From NCBI GenBank assembly GCA_011503125.2, contig WWBZ02000016.1, forward strand, positions 4,154,001 through 4,218,000: a DNA stretch of 64,000 bases, read 5' to 3'. The notes under the pieces are model-generated. The model was not told the origin of the DNA. It worked only from the letters and a program-made list of their open reading frames with translations, and made no database searches. The first letter of the stretch is position 1. Each line of letters starts with the position of its first letter. The translations under genes and the position numbers were made by a program. This stretch comes from Botryosphaeria dothidea (lineage: Eukaryota; Ascomycota; Dothideomycetes; Botryosphaeriales; Botryosphaeriaceae). Below, piece after piece: positions 21,644 to 29,587 of the stretch.

Positions 21644-22716
21644 TGGGCAACCCTATGCATAGAGTCGCCACAGCGTAGGCAACGACCCTCATCCTTGCGT
21701 CTTTGCATCTCTTGCTCGTCTACCCACTTGACACGACGTCCTTGGGCGGCCCTTGCAGGCCCTGTAGGTTCCCATTCCATTTTATCTTGCTGGGGCGTGG
21801 TCGGCTTTGGCTTGGACCCTGGCTGCCTGCCAGTAGACCCTGCCGAGCCAACTTTATTCTGACCACGCCACCAGTCTTGTTGCCAGCCCTGCTGGGGCTT
21901 CTTGCCCGTATTGCGTAGGTTGAACGCTTCCAGTTGGTCACTAACACGTTTCAACTCCGTGCAGTAGTCCTCGAAAGACTGGCTAGTATTCCCAAGGCCG
22001 ATCATACTTCGCTGGAGCTCCTGGCTAAGCCCTGCTTCTAGGTAGGCCTTAAGGATCTCGTCCGGCCAGTTGGTGCCTCCCGCCTCTAGTACGAGTTTGC
22101 GGAATTCGGTGAAGTACTCCATAAAAGGCTTGTTAGTTTGGCGTAGCTTATGCAGCTTACGTTGGGCCTTCTCTTGCACGTGGGGGTCGCCAAATGATAG
22201 GCGTAGCTGATCCAGTAGGCACTGAGCAGTCATGCTAGTCGTGTTGGTGCTGGCTTGTACCCAGGGCTGTAGCTGACGAGCTGCTTCGCCCCTAAGCCGA
22301 TTGTGAAGCATAAAAAACTTCGTAGCTTCAGTGCAACTCGTGTAGTCCACGACGAGTTTGGCTTGGGCCTGGGCAATCCAAGGCTCGAGTTCTTCTCTAT
22401 TACCCGAAAACTCGGCGAGAGGGCCGAGGTTCTTCGTGGGGCCTGTCTTGGTGGGGTGGCTGGTGGGTCCTGACTCAGGGGCAGGGGGGTCCGAGGCAAT
22501 TCCGGCTACCCTAGCCTCCTTTTCTCCGGCCTCCCCTGAGGGTTGTGTGGAAGGGGTTTGGGCGCCTCCCACCTTCAAGAGTTCCTCCTTCTCCTCCTTA
22601 AGCTGCATAACCTCTTGGGTAAGAGTATCCATTCGTGCCATCATTTGTAGCAGTAACCGCTTCGTTTCTTGGTTCTCTTGAGCCTGTAGCTCTTGTCCAT
22701 GCTCTTGAGGACTCAT
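21520..22716 (-). CDS. Element C gag
   Basis: 398 aa, intact. The N-terminal region (residues about 1-50) is a glutamine/lysine-rich helix with coiled-coil character. A retrotransposon gag core follows (WIAQAQAKLVVDY..., then a FMEYFTEFRKL segment). A CCHC zinc knuckle CLRCGDSMHRVAQC lies near residues 340-355. Gag forms the cytoplasmic particle and packages the RNA. The start chosen (MSPQEHG) is the first ATG in frame after the 9-bp repeat leader. It ends in TAA directly after the putative slippery heptamer. Confidence 0.85.
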   Translation of the reverse strand: MSPQEHGQELQAQENQETKRLLLQMMARMDTLTQEVMQLKEEKEELLKVGGAQTPSTQPSGEAGEKEARVAGIASDPPAPESGPTSHPTKTGPTKNLGPLAEFSGNREELEPWIAQAQAKLVVDYTSCTEATKFFMLHNRLRGEAARQLQPWVQASTNTTSMTAQCLLDQLRLSFGDPHVQEKAQRKLHKLRQTNKPFMEYFTEFRKLVLEAGGTNWPDEILKAYLEAGLSQELQRSMIGLGNTSQSFEDYCTELKRVSDQLEAFNLRNTGKKPQQGWQQDWWRGQNKVGSAGSTGRQPGSKPKPTTPQQDKMEWEPTGPARAAQGRRVKWVDEQEMQRRKDEGRCLRCGDSMHRVAQCPWLPPRRPARLAKPTQQEEHVGPELEDLEDESSSQQSEN

Positions 22717-22724
22717 ATCGAGTG

Positions 22725-22790
22725 ATTCCGGTGATTCCGGTGATTCCAGTGATTCCAGTGATTCCAGTGATTCCAGTGATTCCAGTGCGC
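22725..22790 (+). repeat. 9-bp tandem repeat (gattccagt / gattccggt) in the element C leader
   Basis: Seven consecutive 9-bp units. On the minus strand they read in frame as repeated Gly-Ile-Thr in a short upstream frame (22,598-22,825) that overlaps the gag start in another frame; I treat them as leader sequence. Confidence 0.85.
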
Positions 22791-22831
22791 AACTGTGCCA
22801 GTGATCCGATGTCCAGTAAGTCCAATATGGG

Positions 22832-22841
22832 AAGTCTAGCT
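22832..22841 (-). other. Putative self-priming primer-binding site of element C
   Basis: Minus-strand AGCTAGACTT lies 2 nt inside the 5' LTR and is exactly complementary to AAGTCTAGCT in the same LTR (plus coordinates 22,900-22,909), about 45 nt downstream of the TATATAAC box (22,947-22,954). Confidence 0.6.
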
Positions 22842-22843
22842 AA

Positions 22844-23027
22844 TGTCAGGGCTCAACCTCAGGATGATCGCTGAAAGGTATATTGCGCTATGTACGTTAA
22901 GCTAGACTTAAGGAGAAAGAAGAGAAGACGTAGAAGAAAGGAAAGAGTTATATACAAGGGAGGCTTGGCGTCACGTGACCCGCCGATGATCCTCTGAGGC
23001 TTGATCCTGAGGCTTCAGACTCTAACA
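22844..23027 (-). repeat. 5' LTR of element C
   Basis: 184 bp, one mismatch to the 3' LTR. It contains the TATATAAC promoter element in the leftward orientation. It is followed on the right by the GCACC duplication (23,028-23,032) and by resumed LINE sequence. Confidence 0.9.
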
Positions 23028-23345
23028 GCACCCTAGTCCTGCCTATTTATACGGCTAGTATAGATAAACCCTAAAGTATATCCTCCTCTTCTACCCCTAC
23101 TTCTAATAGGGTAGAGTATAGATACTCTAAAGGGTAGGGACTACGGACTACTACTCCCTCCTCTTAATAAAGAAGGGGATTAAAGTAGTAATAGGCTAGT
23201 TCCTACGCCTAGGGCTACTTAGTTAGTTTAGTCTAGCTAGGGAACTAATCTAGGAGGACAACTAGGAAGAGGAACCAGGAGGACTACCGGGAATACTAGG
23301 ACCCGGATAACTACGAGGATAAGGACTAAAGGGGTAGAGCTAGTG
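23028..23345 (+). mobile_element. LINE copy 2, part 2
   Basis: RIP-decayed continuation of the LINE ORF2 end, aligned to about 15,622-15,932. It joins 16,978 once element C is removed. The last five bases (TAGTG) are the target-site duplication of element D. Confidence 0.85.
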
Positions 23346-23717
23346 TGTCATAAACGTGGCTTGCTTAGACCCCTTACCTCTCGTTTACCTTCGTTGATTT
23401 AAAATCCAGATCTAGACTTACCTGCTTATAAATCAGGAAGCTAGTATTTTAGTTCGTTCTTTATGTATATAAAGCTCGCCCCTCTGCTTTGTAGTTAGTT
23501 CTTTAGTCTAGCAATGAGTATTCCTCGCGTATAACTTGGTACGCCTTGAATTGGACCTTGCTTGCCTCCCTCGTCCCTCGTCCCTCGTCCCTCGTCTTTC
23601 GCACCTCATACCCTCGCCCTTTGAACTGCACCCTTATACTTCGGCATTGCTTTACCCCTACTGCCTTTACCGGCTTCGTTATCTCGTCTCTCCGCCCTCC
23701 AAGGTCCGTTCATTACA
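23346..23717 (+). repeat. 5' LTR of element D
   Basis: TGTCATAAACG...CATTACA, 372 bp. TATATAAA box at 23,466-23,473. AGTCTAGCAA at 23,505-23,514, about 39 nt downstream, is the likely RNA 5' end and primer. Four consecutive TCCCTCG-type 7-bp units lie at about 23,568-23,597. Confidence 0.9.
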
Positions 23718-23719
23718 TT

Positions 23720-23729
23720 TTGCTAGACT
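23720..23729 (+). other. Putative self-priming primer-binding site of element D
   Basis: TTGCTAGACT, 2 nt after the LTR, is the exact reverse complement of AGTCTAGCAA (23,505-23,514). The same pair is kept in element B. Confidence 0.65.
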
Positions 23730-23782
23730 CTTATCTAGTAGGCCTAAAGCTCTCGTCCAAGCCCAAGACTATAGCCTTCGAA

Positions 23783-24988
23783 ATGGGAAACGACCCGCCT
23801 CCCGACCCTTGGGAGACGCTTTTCCAAATCCTCGATCAAGTCCCTGTCCCTGTCAATGCTCGTCCTACCTTCCCTGAAGATATCCCGGTTTCCCTACGCG
23901 TTACCCTTAGCCAGGCGTACGCTAGAGGAAGACAATCCTGCCTAAGATCCGATATCGATTCACCAGTTATCCCTGAGAATGCTACGAACGCCCAAGTTGC
24001 TTGCATCTTTCACTACTACGGTTTCGGCCAAGATGAAGCCTTCGCCCGACTCCAACTACTAGCCCCGAACCTCCCTGCCAACACTCCGGCTACTACGTCT
24101 ACAGTATCTTCTTTGGAAACTCCTACCCCTCGTCCCCGCATCCCTAAGGTATCGGATCCAGAACCCTTTAAAGGAGAACGCACTCGGTTCCAGAACTTCG
24201 CCACGCAACTTCAACTCAAATTTGCCTCGGACCCATCTGCCTTTACAACGGATACAGCTAAGATTACCTACGCTGGTTCATATCTTCGCGATGCGGCTTA
24301 CACCTGGTTTGCCCCTTACGTCTCTGCTTCGAACGGCTCTGTAGAATTCGACAACTATGAGTCCTTCTACCAAGCTCTTAAGGCCGCATTCGACGATCCT
24401 GACGCTTACGCAACGGCCGAACGATCCCTCCTCGCACTCAAACAAGACAAGTCCTGCTCGGCTTACTACTCACGGTTCCTCTCGCTTATCACGACCCTCG
24501 GTTGGAAAGAAAACGCAGTTAAGATCCACTACTTCCGCCTTGGCCTTAAGGAGAATCTTAAGGACCTTCTTGTTGGACGTTCTATGCCAATAGAATTCGG
24601 AAAATTCGCTGAAACCTGCATTGCGTTGGACAACCAACTCTATGCTCGAACAATTGAGAAAAAGATGCCCGTAACTCGTATCCCTACCTCGACTCCTCTC
24701 TTTACACCAACTGCTCCCCAACCTTCGTCTCCCACGCCAACCTCGATTCCTCAAGGTGAACCTATGGAACTAGATGCCACCGCTCGAAAGGCTTACCGGA
24801 AAGCCAACAACCTCTGCGCCTACTGTGGTGACCCTAACCATTGGGTTAAAGAGTGCCCTAAAGCTAAAGCTAAGGGGCTTAAACTCAACACGACTTCGCA
24901 TACACCTACGTTACCAACTACCCCAAATCAACCGATAACACCTCCTACAGCGTCAGTCCTCTACGTGTCAAAAAACGTAGAAGGCTAG
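23783..24988 (+). CDS. Element D gag
   Basis: 401 aa from ATG at 23,783. The same frame stays open upstream into the LTR (to 23,546), but MGNDPPPDPWETLFQ is preferred because it follows the LTR and the leader. The middle contains a retrotransposon gag core (EPFKGERTRFQNFATQL, then YSRFLSLITTLGW). A CCHC knuckle CAYCGDPNHWVKEC lies at residues about 345-358. The last codons (TCA AAA AAC) contain the slippery heptamer and the TAG stop lies inside the following hairpin. Its role is particle assembly and RNA packaging. It is far less mutated than its RIP-decayed homologue in element B. Confidence 0.92.
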   Translation: MGNDPPPDPWETLFQILDQVPVPVNARPTFPEDIPVSLRVTLSQAYARGRQSCLRSDIDSPVIPENATNAQVACIFHYYGFGQDEAFARLQLLAPNLPANTPATTSTVSSLETPTPRPRIPKVSDPEPFKGERTRFQNFATQLQLKFASDPSAFTTDTAKITYAGSYLRDAAYTWFAPYVSASNGSVEFDNYESFYQALKAAFDDPDAYATAERSLLALKQDKSCSAYYSRFLSLITTLGWKENAVKIHYFRLGLKENLKDLLVGRSMPIEFGKFAETCIALDNQLYARTIEKKMPVTRIPTSTPLFTPTAPQPSSPTPTSIPQGEPMELDATARKAYRKANNLCAYCGDPNHWVKECPKAKAKGLKLNTTSHTPTLPTTPNQPITPPTASVLYVSKNVEG

Positions 24989-25012
24989 GTAGCCCCCGGC
25001 ACCTACCTAGCC
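24970..25012 (+). promoter_or_regulatory. -1 programmed frameshift cassette between gag and pol of element D
   Basis: A AAA AAC (24,970-24,976) is in the gag frame, exactly the X XXY YYZ type. It is followed by a 6-nt spacer (24,977-24,982) and a perfect 10-bp hairpin: ggctaggtag (24,983-24,992) pairs with ctacctagcc (25,003-25,012) around a 10-nt C-rich loop. The gag stop is inside the 5' arm. After a -1 slip the frame is open through 73 codons to the first pol ATG and on to 28,689. Confidence 0.8.
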
Positions 25013-28000
25013 CTTGTCCGATCTCCACTTCGAATCAGTTTTCTATTCTTGCTTCCCTCGCGTCTTCAAATCTTGGAACACTCTCGTTTTCATCTTTAGA
25101 ACCCCGTACCCTACAGCCCCGTGCTATAGATCTTGGGAAACGTCCGCTCCTTATCCTTAAATCAGTAGTCAATAACAAAATCGAAACTTCGGCTATGTTA
25201 GACTCTGGTGCCTCGTCCCTTTTTGTAGATGATGCCTTTATTACATCCCATTCGATCCCTACACGCCAAAAACCCCAAGCTGAATCCCTCGAACTCGCGG
25301 ACGGATCCATCGCCGGACGGATTACCCACGAGGCCGACCTTCAACTTGATATTGATCAGCATCAAGAACTCGTTACCTTCCAAGTAACTAAGCTCGGTCA
25401 ATACTCAATTATCCTAGGAAAACCCTGGCTAGAACGACATGATCCACACGTCCTATGGTCAAAAAACACGATTACCTTCGCCTCCCCTTTTTGCCAAGCA
25501 AATTGCTTACCTACTCGCCAACCCACAACTACGCTTTCCCCCTCGCCTCCTAATTCGCCTTCGATCTCTTGCGCTACTGTATCCTACGCCGCCCTTACTC
25601 GTTACGTCCAACGAGATAAGACTAGGATATACGCCGTATCAATTAAGGAGATCCAAGAACACCTTGATAACCTTAAGAAAACGGAACAACAAACCCCGGA
25701 ACAAGAACTCGAAACCCTCCGCTCACGAATCCCCGCTCGATTCCACTATCTTCTTCCCTTCTTTACGAAGAAAGAGGCCGATAGGCTTCCCCCACATCGA
25801 TATATTGATCATGAGATTTCATTAGAAGAGGGCAAGAAACCCCCATTCGGTCCTCTCTACTCAATGTCCGATTTAGAGCTTAAGGCTCTACGTGAATACC
25901 TTGATGAAAACCTTAAGAAAGGTTTCATTCGGCCCTCATCCTCATCCTCTGCGTCCCCTGTTCTCTTTGTCAAGAAGCCAGGTGGCGGCCTTCGTTTTTG
26001 CGTGGATTATCGCGAACTGAATGGTATTACGAAAAAGAACCGTTATCCACTCCCCTTAGTCAACGAGACTCTCCGTCAACTTCAGGGCTCTCGCATTTTT
26101 ACTCGACTCGACCTTCGCGGTGCTTATAACCTTATCCGGATCAAGGAAGGCTCCGAACACTTGACCGCCTTTAGGACTCGCTATGGCCTATACGAATACC
26201 TTGTTATGCCCTTTGGCCTTACGAATGCGCCTGCTACCTACCAACAATTCGTTAACGATACGCTACGTGAATATCTTGACCGCTGGTGCGTCGTCTATCT
26301 GGATGATATCCTTATCTACTCGGAAACTGAGGAGGAGCACCACGAACACGTCCGATTAGTCCTCGAAAAGCTTCGTGAAGCAGGCTTATACGTTAAAGGC
26401 GAAAAATGTGACTTCTATACGACTTCGACTACGTTCCTTGGCTTCGTTATCTCCCTAGACGGTATCTCTATGGACCCAGCTAAGGTAGCCGCCGTAAAAG
26501 ACTGGGAGATTCCCCGCTCAGTTAAAGATCTTCAATCGTTCCTTGGCTTTGCAAACTTTTACCGACGATTTATTGAAGGATACTCTCGAAAAGCTAGAGC
26601 CCTCTTTAGGCTCCTAGCTAAGAATATTCGTTTTACTTGGGGAAAAGAACAGGATAAGGCATTTACTTATCTTAAGGAAGCCTTCTGCTCTTACCCAATC
26701 CTCCGACACTTCAACCCCCAACTCGAAACTATCCTTGAAACCGACTCATCCGACTTTGTTATCTCCGCAATTTTGTCCCAATGGGTAACCTACGAGGATG
26801 GCAGAAGAATCCTACATCCCATCGCCTACTACTCTCGGAAAATGACCCCCGCAGAGCAGAACTATGGTATTGGAGATAAGGAACTCTTAGCTATTGTGGA
26901 AGCCCTAAAGGAATACCGTTCCCTCGTTATTAACCTCTCCTCGCCACTCCTAGTTCTTACAGATCACTCGAATTTGACTAGCTTTGCCTCTAAGCAAATT
27001 CTAAACCGTCGGCAAGCACGCTGGGCAATTGAACTCTCAGAACTCGACTTTAAGATCGTCTACCGCCCAGGAACTAAGAATCAACGCGCGGATGCGTTAA
27101 CAAGACGGTCAGGAGACCTCCCTGCTCGAGAGGGGCGCCTACCCCCTACTACGATCCTTACCTCTGAAAAATTCGAAATTTCGACCCTTATTTCTACTCG
27201 ACATTTGATCGCTAGGCTAGAACCGTCTCTGGCTAGTGATATTCGCTTAGCACTCGATGAGGATACTCTTGGACAAGAGATCCTTACTTCACTCGATACC
27301 CACGCACTTCGACATCCTAAGGTAGATTTAGGCGCATGTTCTAAGGATAACGATGGTCTATTACTAGTTAATGGACTTATCTATATTCCTGAAGATCTAA
27401 GCCTCCGCCAAAGGATTATTAGCTCTCGACACTCGCATCCGGCTGCTGGACACCCAGGCCAAGCAGCAACATTTGAACTCGTTACTCGTGATTTCTGGTG
27501 GCCAGGTCTACGCCAGACAGTAGCTCGTTTTATACGAAACTGTGAGACCTGCCAAAGAATCAAACCCGCTCGACATGCCCCCTATGGATATTTGAAACCC
27601 CTTGAAGTGCCACAACGCCGCTGGCAATCCGTTTCTCTTGATTTGATTACGGGACTTCCAACGTCCAACTCGTTCGATGCTATACTAGTAGTCGTAGATC
27701 GACTAACTAAAATGGCTCACTTTATCCCTTGCCAAACAACCCTCGATTCGATAGAGCTTGCTAAGCTTTATCGAGACTACGTTTTTCGACTACATGGCTT
27801 ACCCGACGACTTCGTATCTGACCGCGGCTCGATTTTTACCTCTGAATTTACTAGAACTCTTAGTAGATCCCTATCTATTAAGACTAACTTTAGTACGGCT
27901 TTCCACCCGCAAACCGACGGCCAGACAGAGCGTATTAACGCTATTCTCGAACAATACCTGCGTGCCTACGTTTCGTATCAACAAGACGATTGGAACGACT

Positions 28001-28689
28001 TTCTCTCCCTTGCTGAATTCGCTTATAATAATACGATCTCGACCACGACTAAGGTTACACCTTTCTTCGCAAACTACGGCTTCCACCCTCGTTATGAGAT
28101 TCTACAAAAAGACTCGATCTTAGCCCCCCTCGAACCCCTACGCCTCTTCCAAGAGAACCTCGAAAACCTCGAAAACTACCTTCGCCAAGAAATTCGATTC
28201 GCACAAGACGCCTACGCAGAACAGGCCAATAAAGACCGTATTTCGCCACCCGTCTTTAAGCCTGGTGACCTTGTTTGGCTCCTAAGAAGGCATATCTCGA
28301 CAACAAGGCCTTCGGATAAACTTGACTTTAAACGCCTTGGCCCCTTTCCCATCCTAGAGAAGATCTCGACCCATGCCTATCGCCTAGAACTACCAAGGAC
28401 GATGAAAGTCCACCCTATATTCCACGTCTCTTTACTCGAACCCGCAGCCTCTGACCCCTTGCCTAATCAAGTCCAACCTCCGCCCCCGCCCGTTATCGTT
28501 GACGGCGAAGAAGAGTACAGGGTAGAAGAGATTCTAGACGTTAAAGCAACCCGGAGACAACCAAAATACCTCGTGAAATGGACTGGTTACTCGACACCAA
28601 CCTGGGAACCTTACGACCTTGTTAAAGACCTTGAGGCCCTTGATACGTTCTATGAACGTTACCCTTCGAAACCTCGACCCTTAAGCTAA
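24976..28689 (+). CDS. Element D pol: protease-RT-RNase H-integrase-chromodomain
   Basis: Pol has no in-frame stop from the slip site (24,976) to 28,689, about 1,237 codons; the first internal ATG is at 25,195. The protease motif MLDSGASSLF is at its start. RT shows FVKKPGGGLRFCVDYRELN and YLDDILIYS. RNase H shows ETDSSDFVISAILSQ and the IVYRPGTKNQRADALTRR end. Integrase has an H-H-C-C finger (CETCQRIK), DLITGLPTS, VSDRGSIFTS and AFHPQTDGQTERIN, the DDE-type core. The C terminus has a chromodomain (YLVKWTGYSTPTWEPYDL) expected to tether integration to modified histones. Predicted to be made only as a Gag-Pol fusion by -1 frameshifting. No truncation or frame break is seen. Confidence 0.93.
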   Translation, partial: RRRLGSPRHLPSPCPISTSNQFSILASLASSNLGTLSFSSLEPRTLQPRAIDLGKRPLLILKSVVNNKIETSAMLDSGASSLFVDDAFITSHSIPTRQKPQAESLELADGSIAGRITHEADLQLDIDQHQELVTFQVTKLGQYSIILGKPWLERHDPHVLWSKNTITFASPFCQANCLPTRQPTTTLSPSPPNSPSISCATVSYAALTRYVQRDKTRIYAVSIKEIQEHLDNLKKTEQQTPEQELETLRSRIPARFHYLLPFFTKKEADRLPPHRYIDHEISLEEGKKPPFGPLYSMSDLELKALREYLDENLKKGFIRPSSSSSASPVLFVKKPGGGLRFCVDYRELNGITKKNRYPLPLVNETLRQLQGSRIFTRLDLRGAYNLIRIKEGSEHLTAFRTRYGLYEYLVMPFGLTNAPATYQQFVNDTLREYLDRWCVVYLDDILIYSETEEEHHEHVRLVLEKLREAGLYVKGEKCDFYTTSTTFLGFVISLDGISMDPAKVAAVKDWEIPRSVKDLQSFLGFANFYRRFIEGYSRKARALFRLLAKNIRFTWGKEQDKAFTYLKEAFCSYPILRHFNPQLETILETDSSDFVISAILSQWVTYEDGRRILHPIAYYSRKMTPAEQNYGIGDKELLAIVEALKEYRSLVINLSSPLLVLTDHSNLTSFASKQILNRRQARWAIELSELDFKIVYRPGTKNQRADALTRRSGDLPAREGRLPPTTILTSEKFEISTLISTRHLIARLEPSLASDIRLALDEDTLGQEILTSLDTHALRHPKVDLGACSKDNDGLLLVNGLIYIPEDLSLRQRIISSRHSHPAAGHPGQAATFELVTRDFWWPGLRQTVARFIRNCETCQRIKPARHAPYGYLKPLEVPQRRWQSVSLDLITGLPTSNSFDAILVVVDRLTKMAHFIPCQTTLDSIELAKLYRDYVFRLHGLPDDFVSDRGSIFTSEFTRTLSRSLSIKTNFSTAFHPQTDGQTERINAILEQYLRAYVSYQQDDWNDFLSLAEFAYNNTISTTTKVTPFFANYGFHPRYEILQKDSILAPLEPLRLFQENLENLENYLRQEIRFAQDAYAEQANKDRISPPVFKPGDLVWLLRRHISTTRPSDKLDFKRLGPFPILEKISTHAYRLELPRTMKVHPIFHVSLLEPAASDPLPNQVQPPPPPVIVDGEEEYRVEEILDVKATRRQPKYLVKWTGYSTPTWEPYDLVKDLEALDTFYERYPSKPRPLS

Positions 28690-28727
28690 AGGCTCGTAGG
28701 AACTCACCCCTAGGGAGGAGAGCCTAC

Positions 28728-29099
28728 TGTCATAAACGTGGCTTGCTTAGACCCCTTACCTCTCGTTTACCTTCGTTGATTTAAAATCCAGATCTAGACT
28801 TACCTGCTTATAAATCAGGAAGCTAGTATTTTAGTTCGTTCTTTATGTATATAAAGCTCGCCCCTCTGCTTTGTAGTTAGTTCTTTAGTCTAGCAATGAG
28901 TATTCCTCGCGTATAACTTGGTACGCCTTGAATTGGACCTTGCTTGCCTCCCTCGTCCCTCGTCCCTCGTCCCTCGTCTTTCGCACCTCATACCCTCGCC
29001 CTTTGAACTGCACCCTTATACTTCGGCATTGCTTTACCCCTACTGCCTTTACCGGCTTCGTTATCTCGTCTCTCCGCCCTCCAAGGTCCGTTCATTACA
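28728..29099 (+). repeat. 3' LTR of element D
   Basis: Same length and, in my reading, same sequence as the 5' LTR. Followed by the TAGTG duplication and the rest of LINE copy 2. Confidence 0.9.
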
Positions 29100-29305
29100 T
29101 AGTGGGCGAATATAGGGCTGCTATAGTAGCCGCTACCGGTAAGAAGGAAAAATAGAACTAGTAGGGATAAATAGGCCTAGATAGAAAGGAGGGGTTTTTG
29201 CCAGGCGAAAAGGTTTTCCCCCTCGAGTAAAATAACTATAGATAGCCAGCCCCGCATGGACCCGTAAGGGAGCTATATCGGGAAGAAATGAATTTATCTA
29301 TCTAT
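29100..29305 (+). mobile_element. LINE copy 2, part 3 (3' UTR and tail)
   Basis: Aligns with 15,930-16,135 of the intact LINE and ends in 'gaatttatctatctat'. It marks the right edge of the transposon island; host-like sequence begins at 29,306. Confidence 0.85.
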
Positions 29306-29587
29306 GCAAATAAGAATTTGAAGCGTCGGAAAGGACGCCCGAGCCTCAATGACGATTGATGAGATAGGAAGCGAAAGTAGTTGTCATGCTCAAGGACCGT
29401 GAAAGCTGCCCCGCCTTTTAATCAGTGTCACCGCATTCGACTAAACTATGTTACACGGGCCCGAAAGATCTACATGTGAAATCGGAGGTCGGGGCCTCCG
29501 ACGCTCATGGTCAAATCCAGTATAAAAGCTTCGAGGATCTCAGCTTCGAGACTTCTCACACGCCTCGTCCCTAAGGAGCTAATTAAA

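Larger units (their letters stand above)
16979..23027 (-). mobile_element. Element C: young chromovirus (Ty3/gypsy) with five nonsense codons in pol
   Basis: A 6,049-bp element with 184-bp LTRs (16,979-17,162 and 22,844-23,027) that differ at one position in my comparison, and a GCACC target-site duplication (16,974-16,978 and 23,028-23,032). Transcription is leftward. In element order: 5' LTR, primer-binding site, 9-bp repeat leader, gag, pol in the -1 frame (protease, RT, RNase H, integrase, chromodomain), two low-complexity tracts, polypurine tract, 3' LTR. Pol contains five nonsense codons, each explained by a C:G-to-T:A change at CpA. It is young by LTR identity but already RIP-inactivated. 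Confidence 0.9.
23346..29099 (+). mobile_element. Element D: intact, very young chromovirus with identical LTRs
   Basis: A 5,754-bp Ty3/gypsy element with 372-bp LTRs (23,346-23,717 and 28,728-29,099) in which I find no difference, and a TAGTG target-site duplication (23,341-23,345 and 29,100-29,104). Gag and pol are both open, with pol in the -1 frame and a complete frameshift cassette. A self-priming site lies 2 nt after the 5' LTR and a purine-rich tract (agggaggagag, about 28,713-28,723) precedes the 3' LTR. All sequence requirements of an autonomous element appear to be present. Confidence 0.93.

Noticed and set aside
22598..22825. Minus-strand ORF with Gly-Ile-Thr repeats before gag
   Set aside because: Comes from the 9-bp tandem repeat in the leader; no family resemblance and overlaps the gag start in another frame.
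23546..23782. N-terminal extension of element D gag through the LTR (79 codons)
   Set aside because: It would begin inside the LTR downstream of the TATA box and its sequence is the LTR repeat; the ATG at 23,783 after the leader is a better start.
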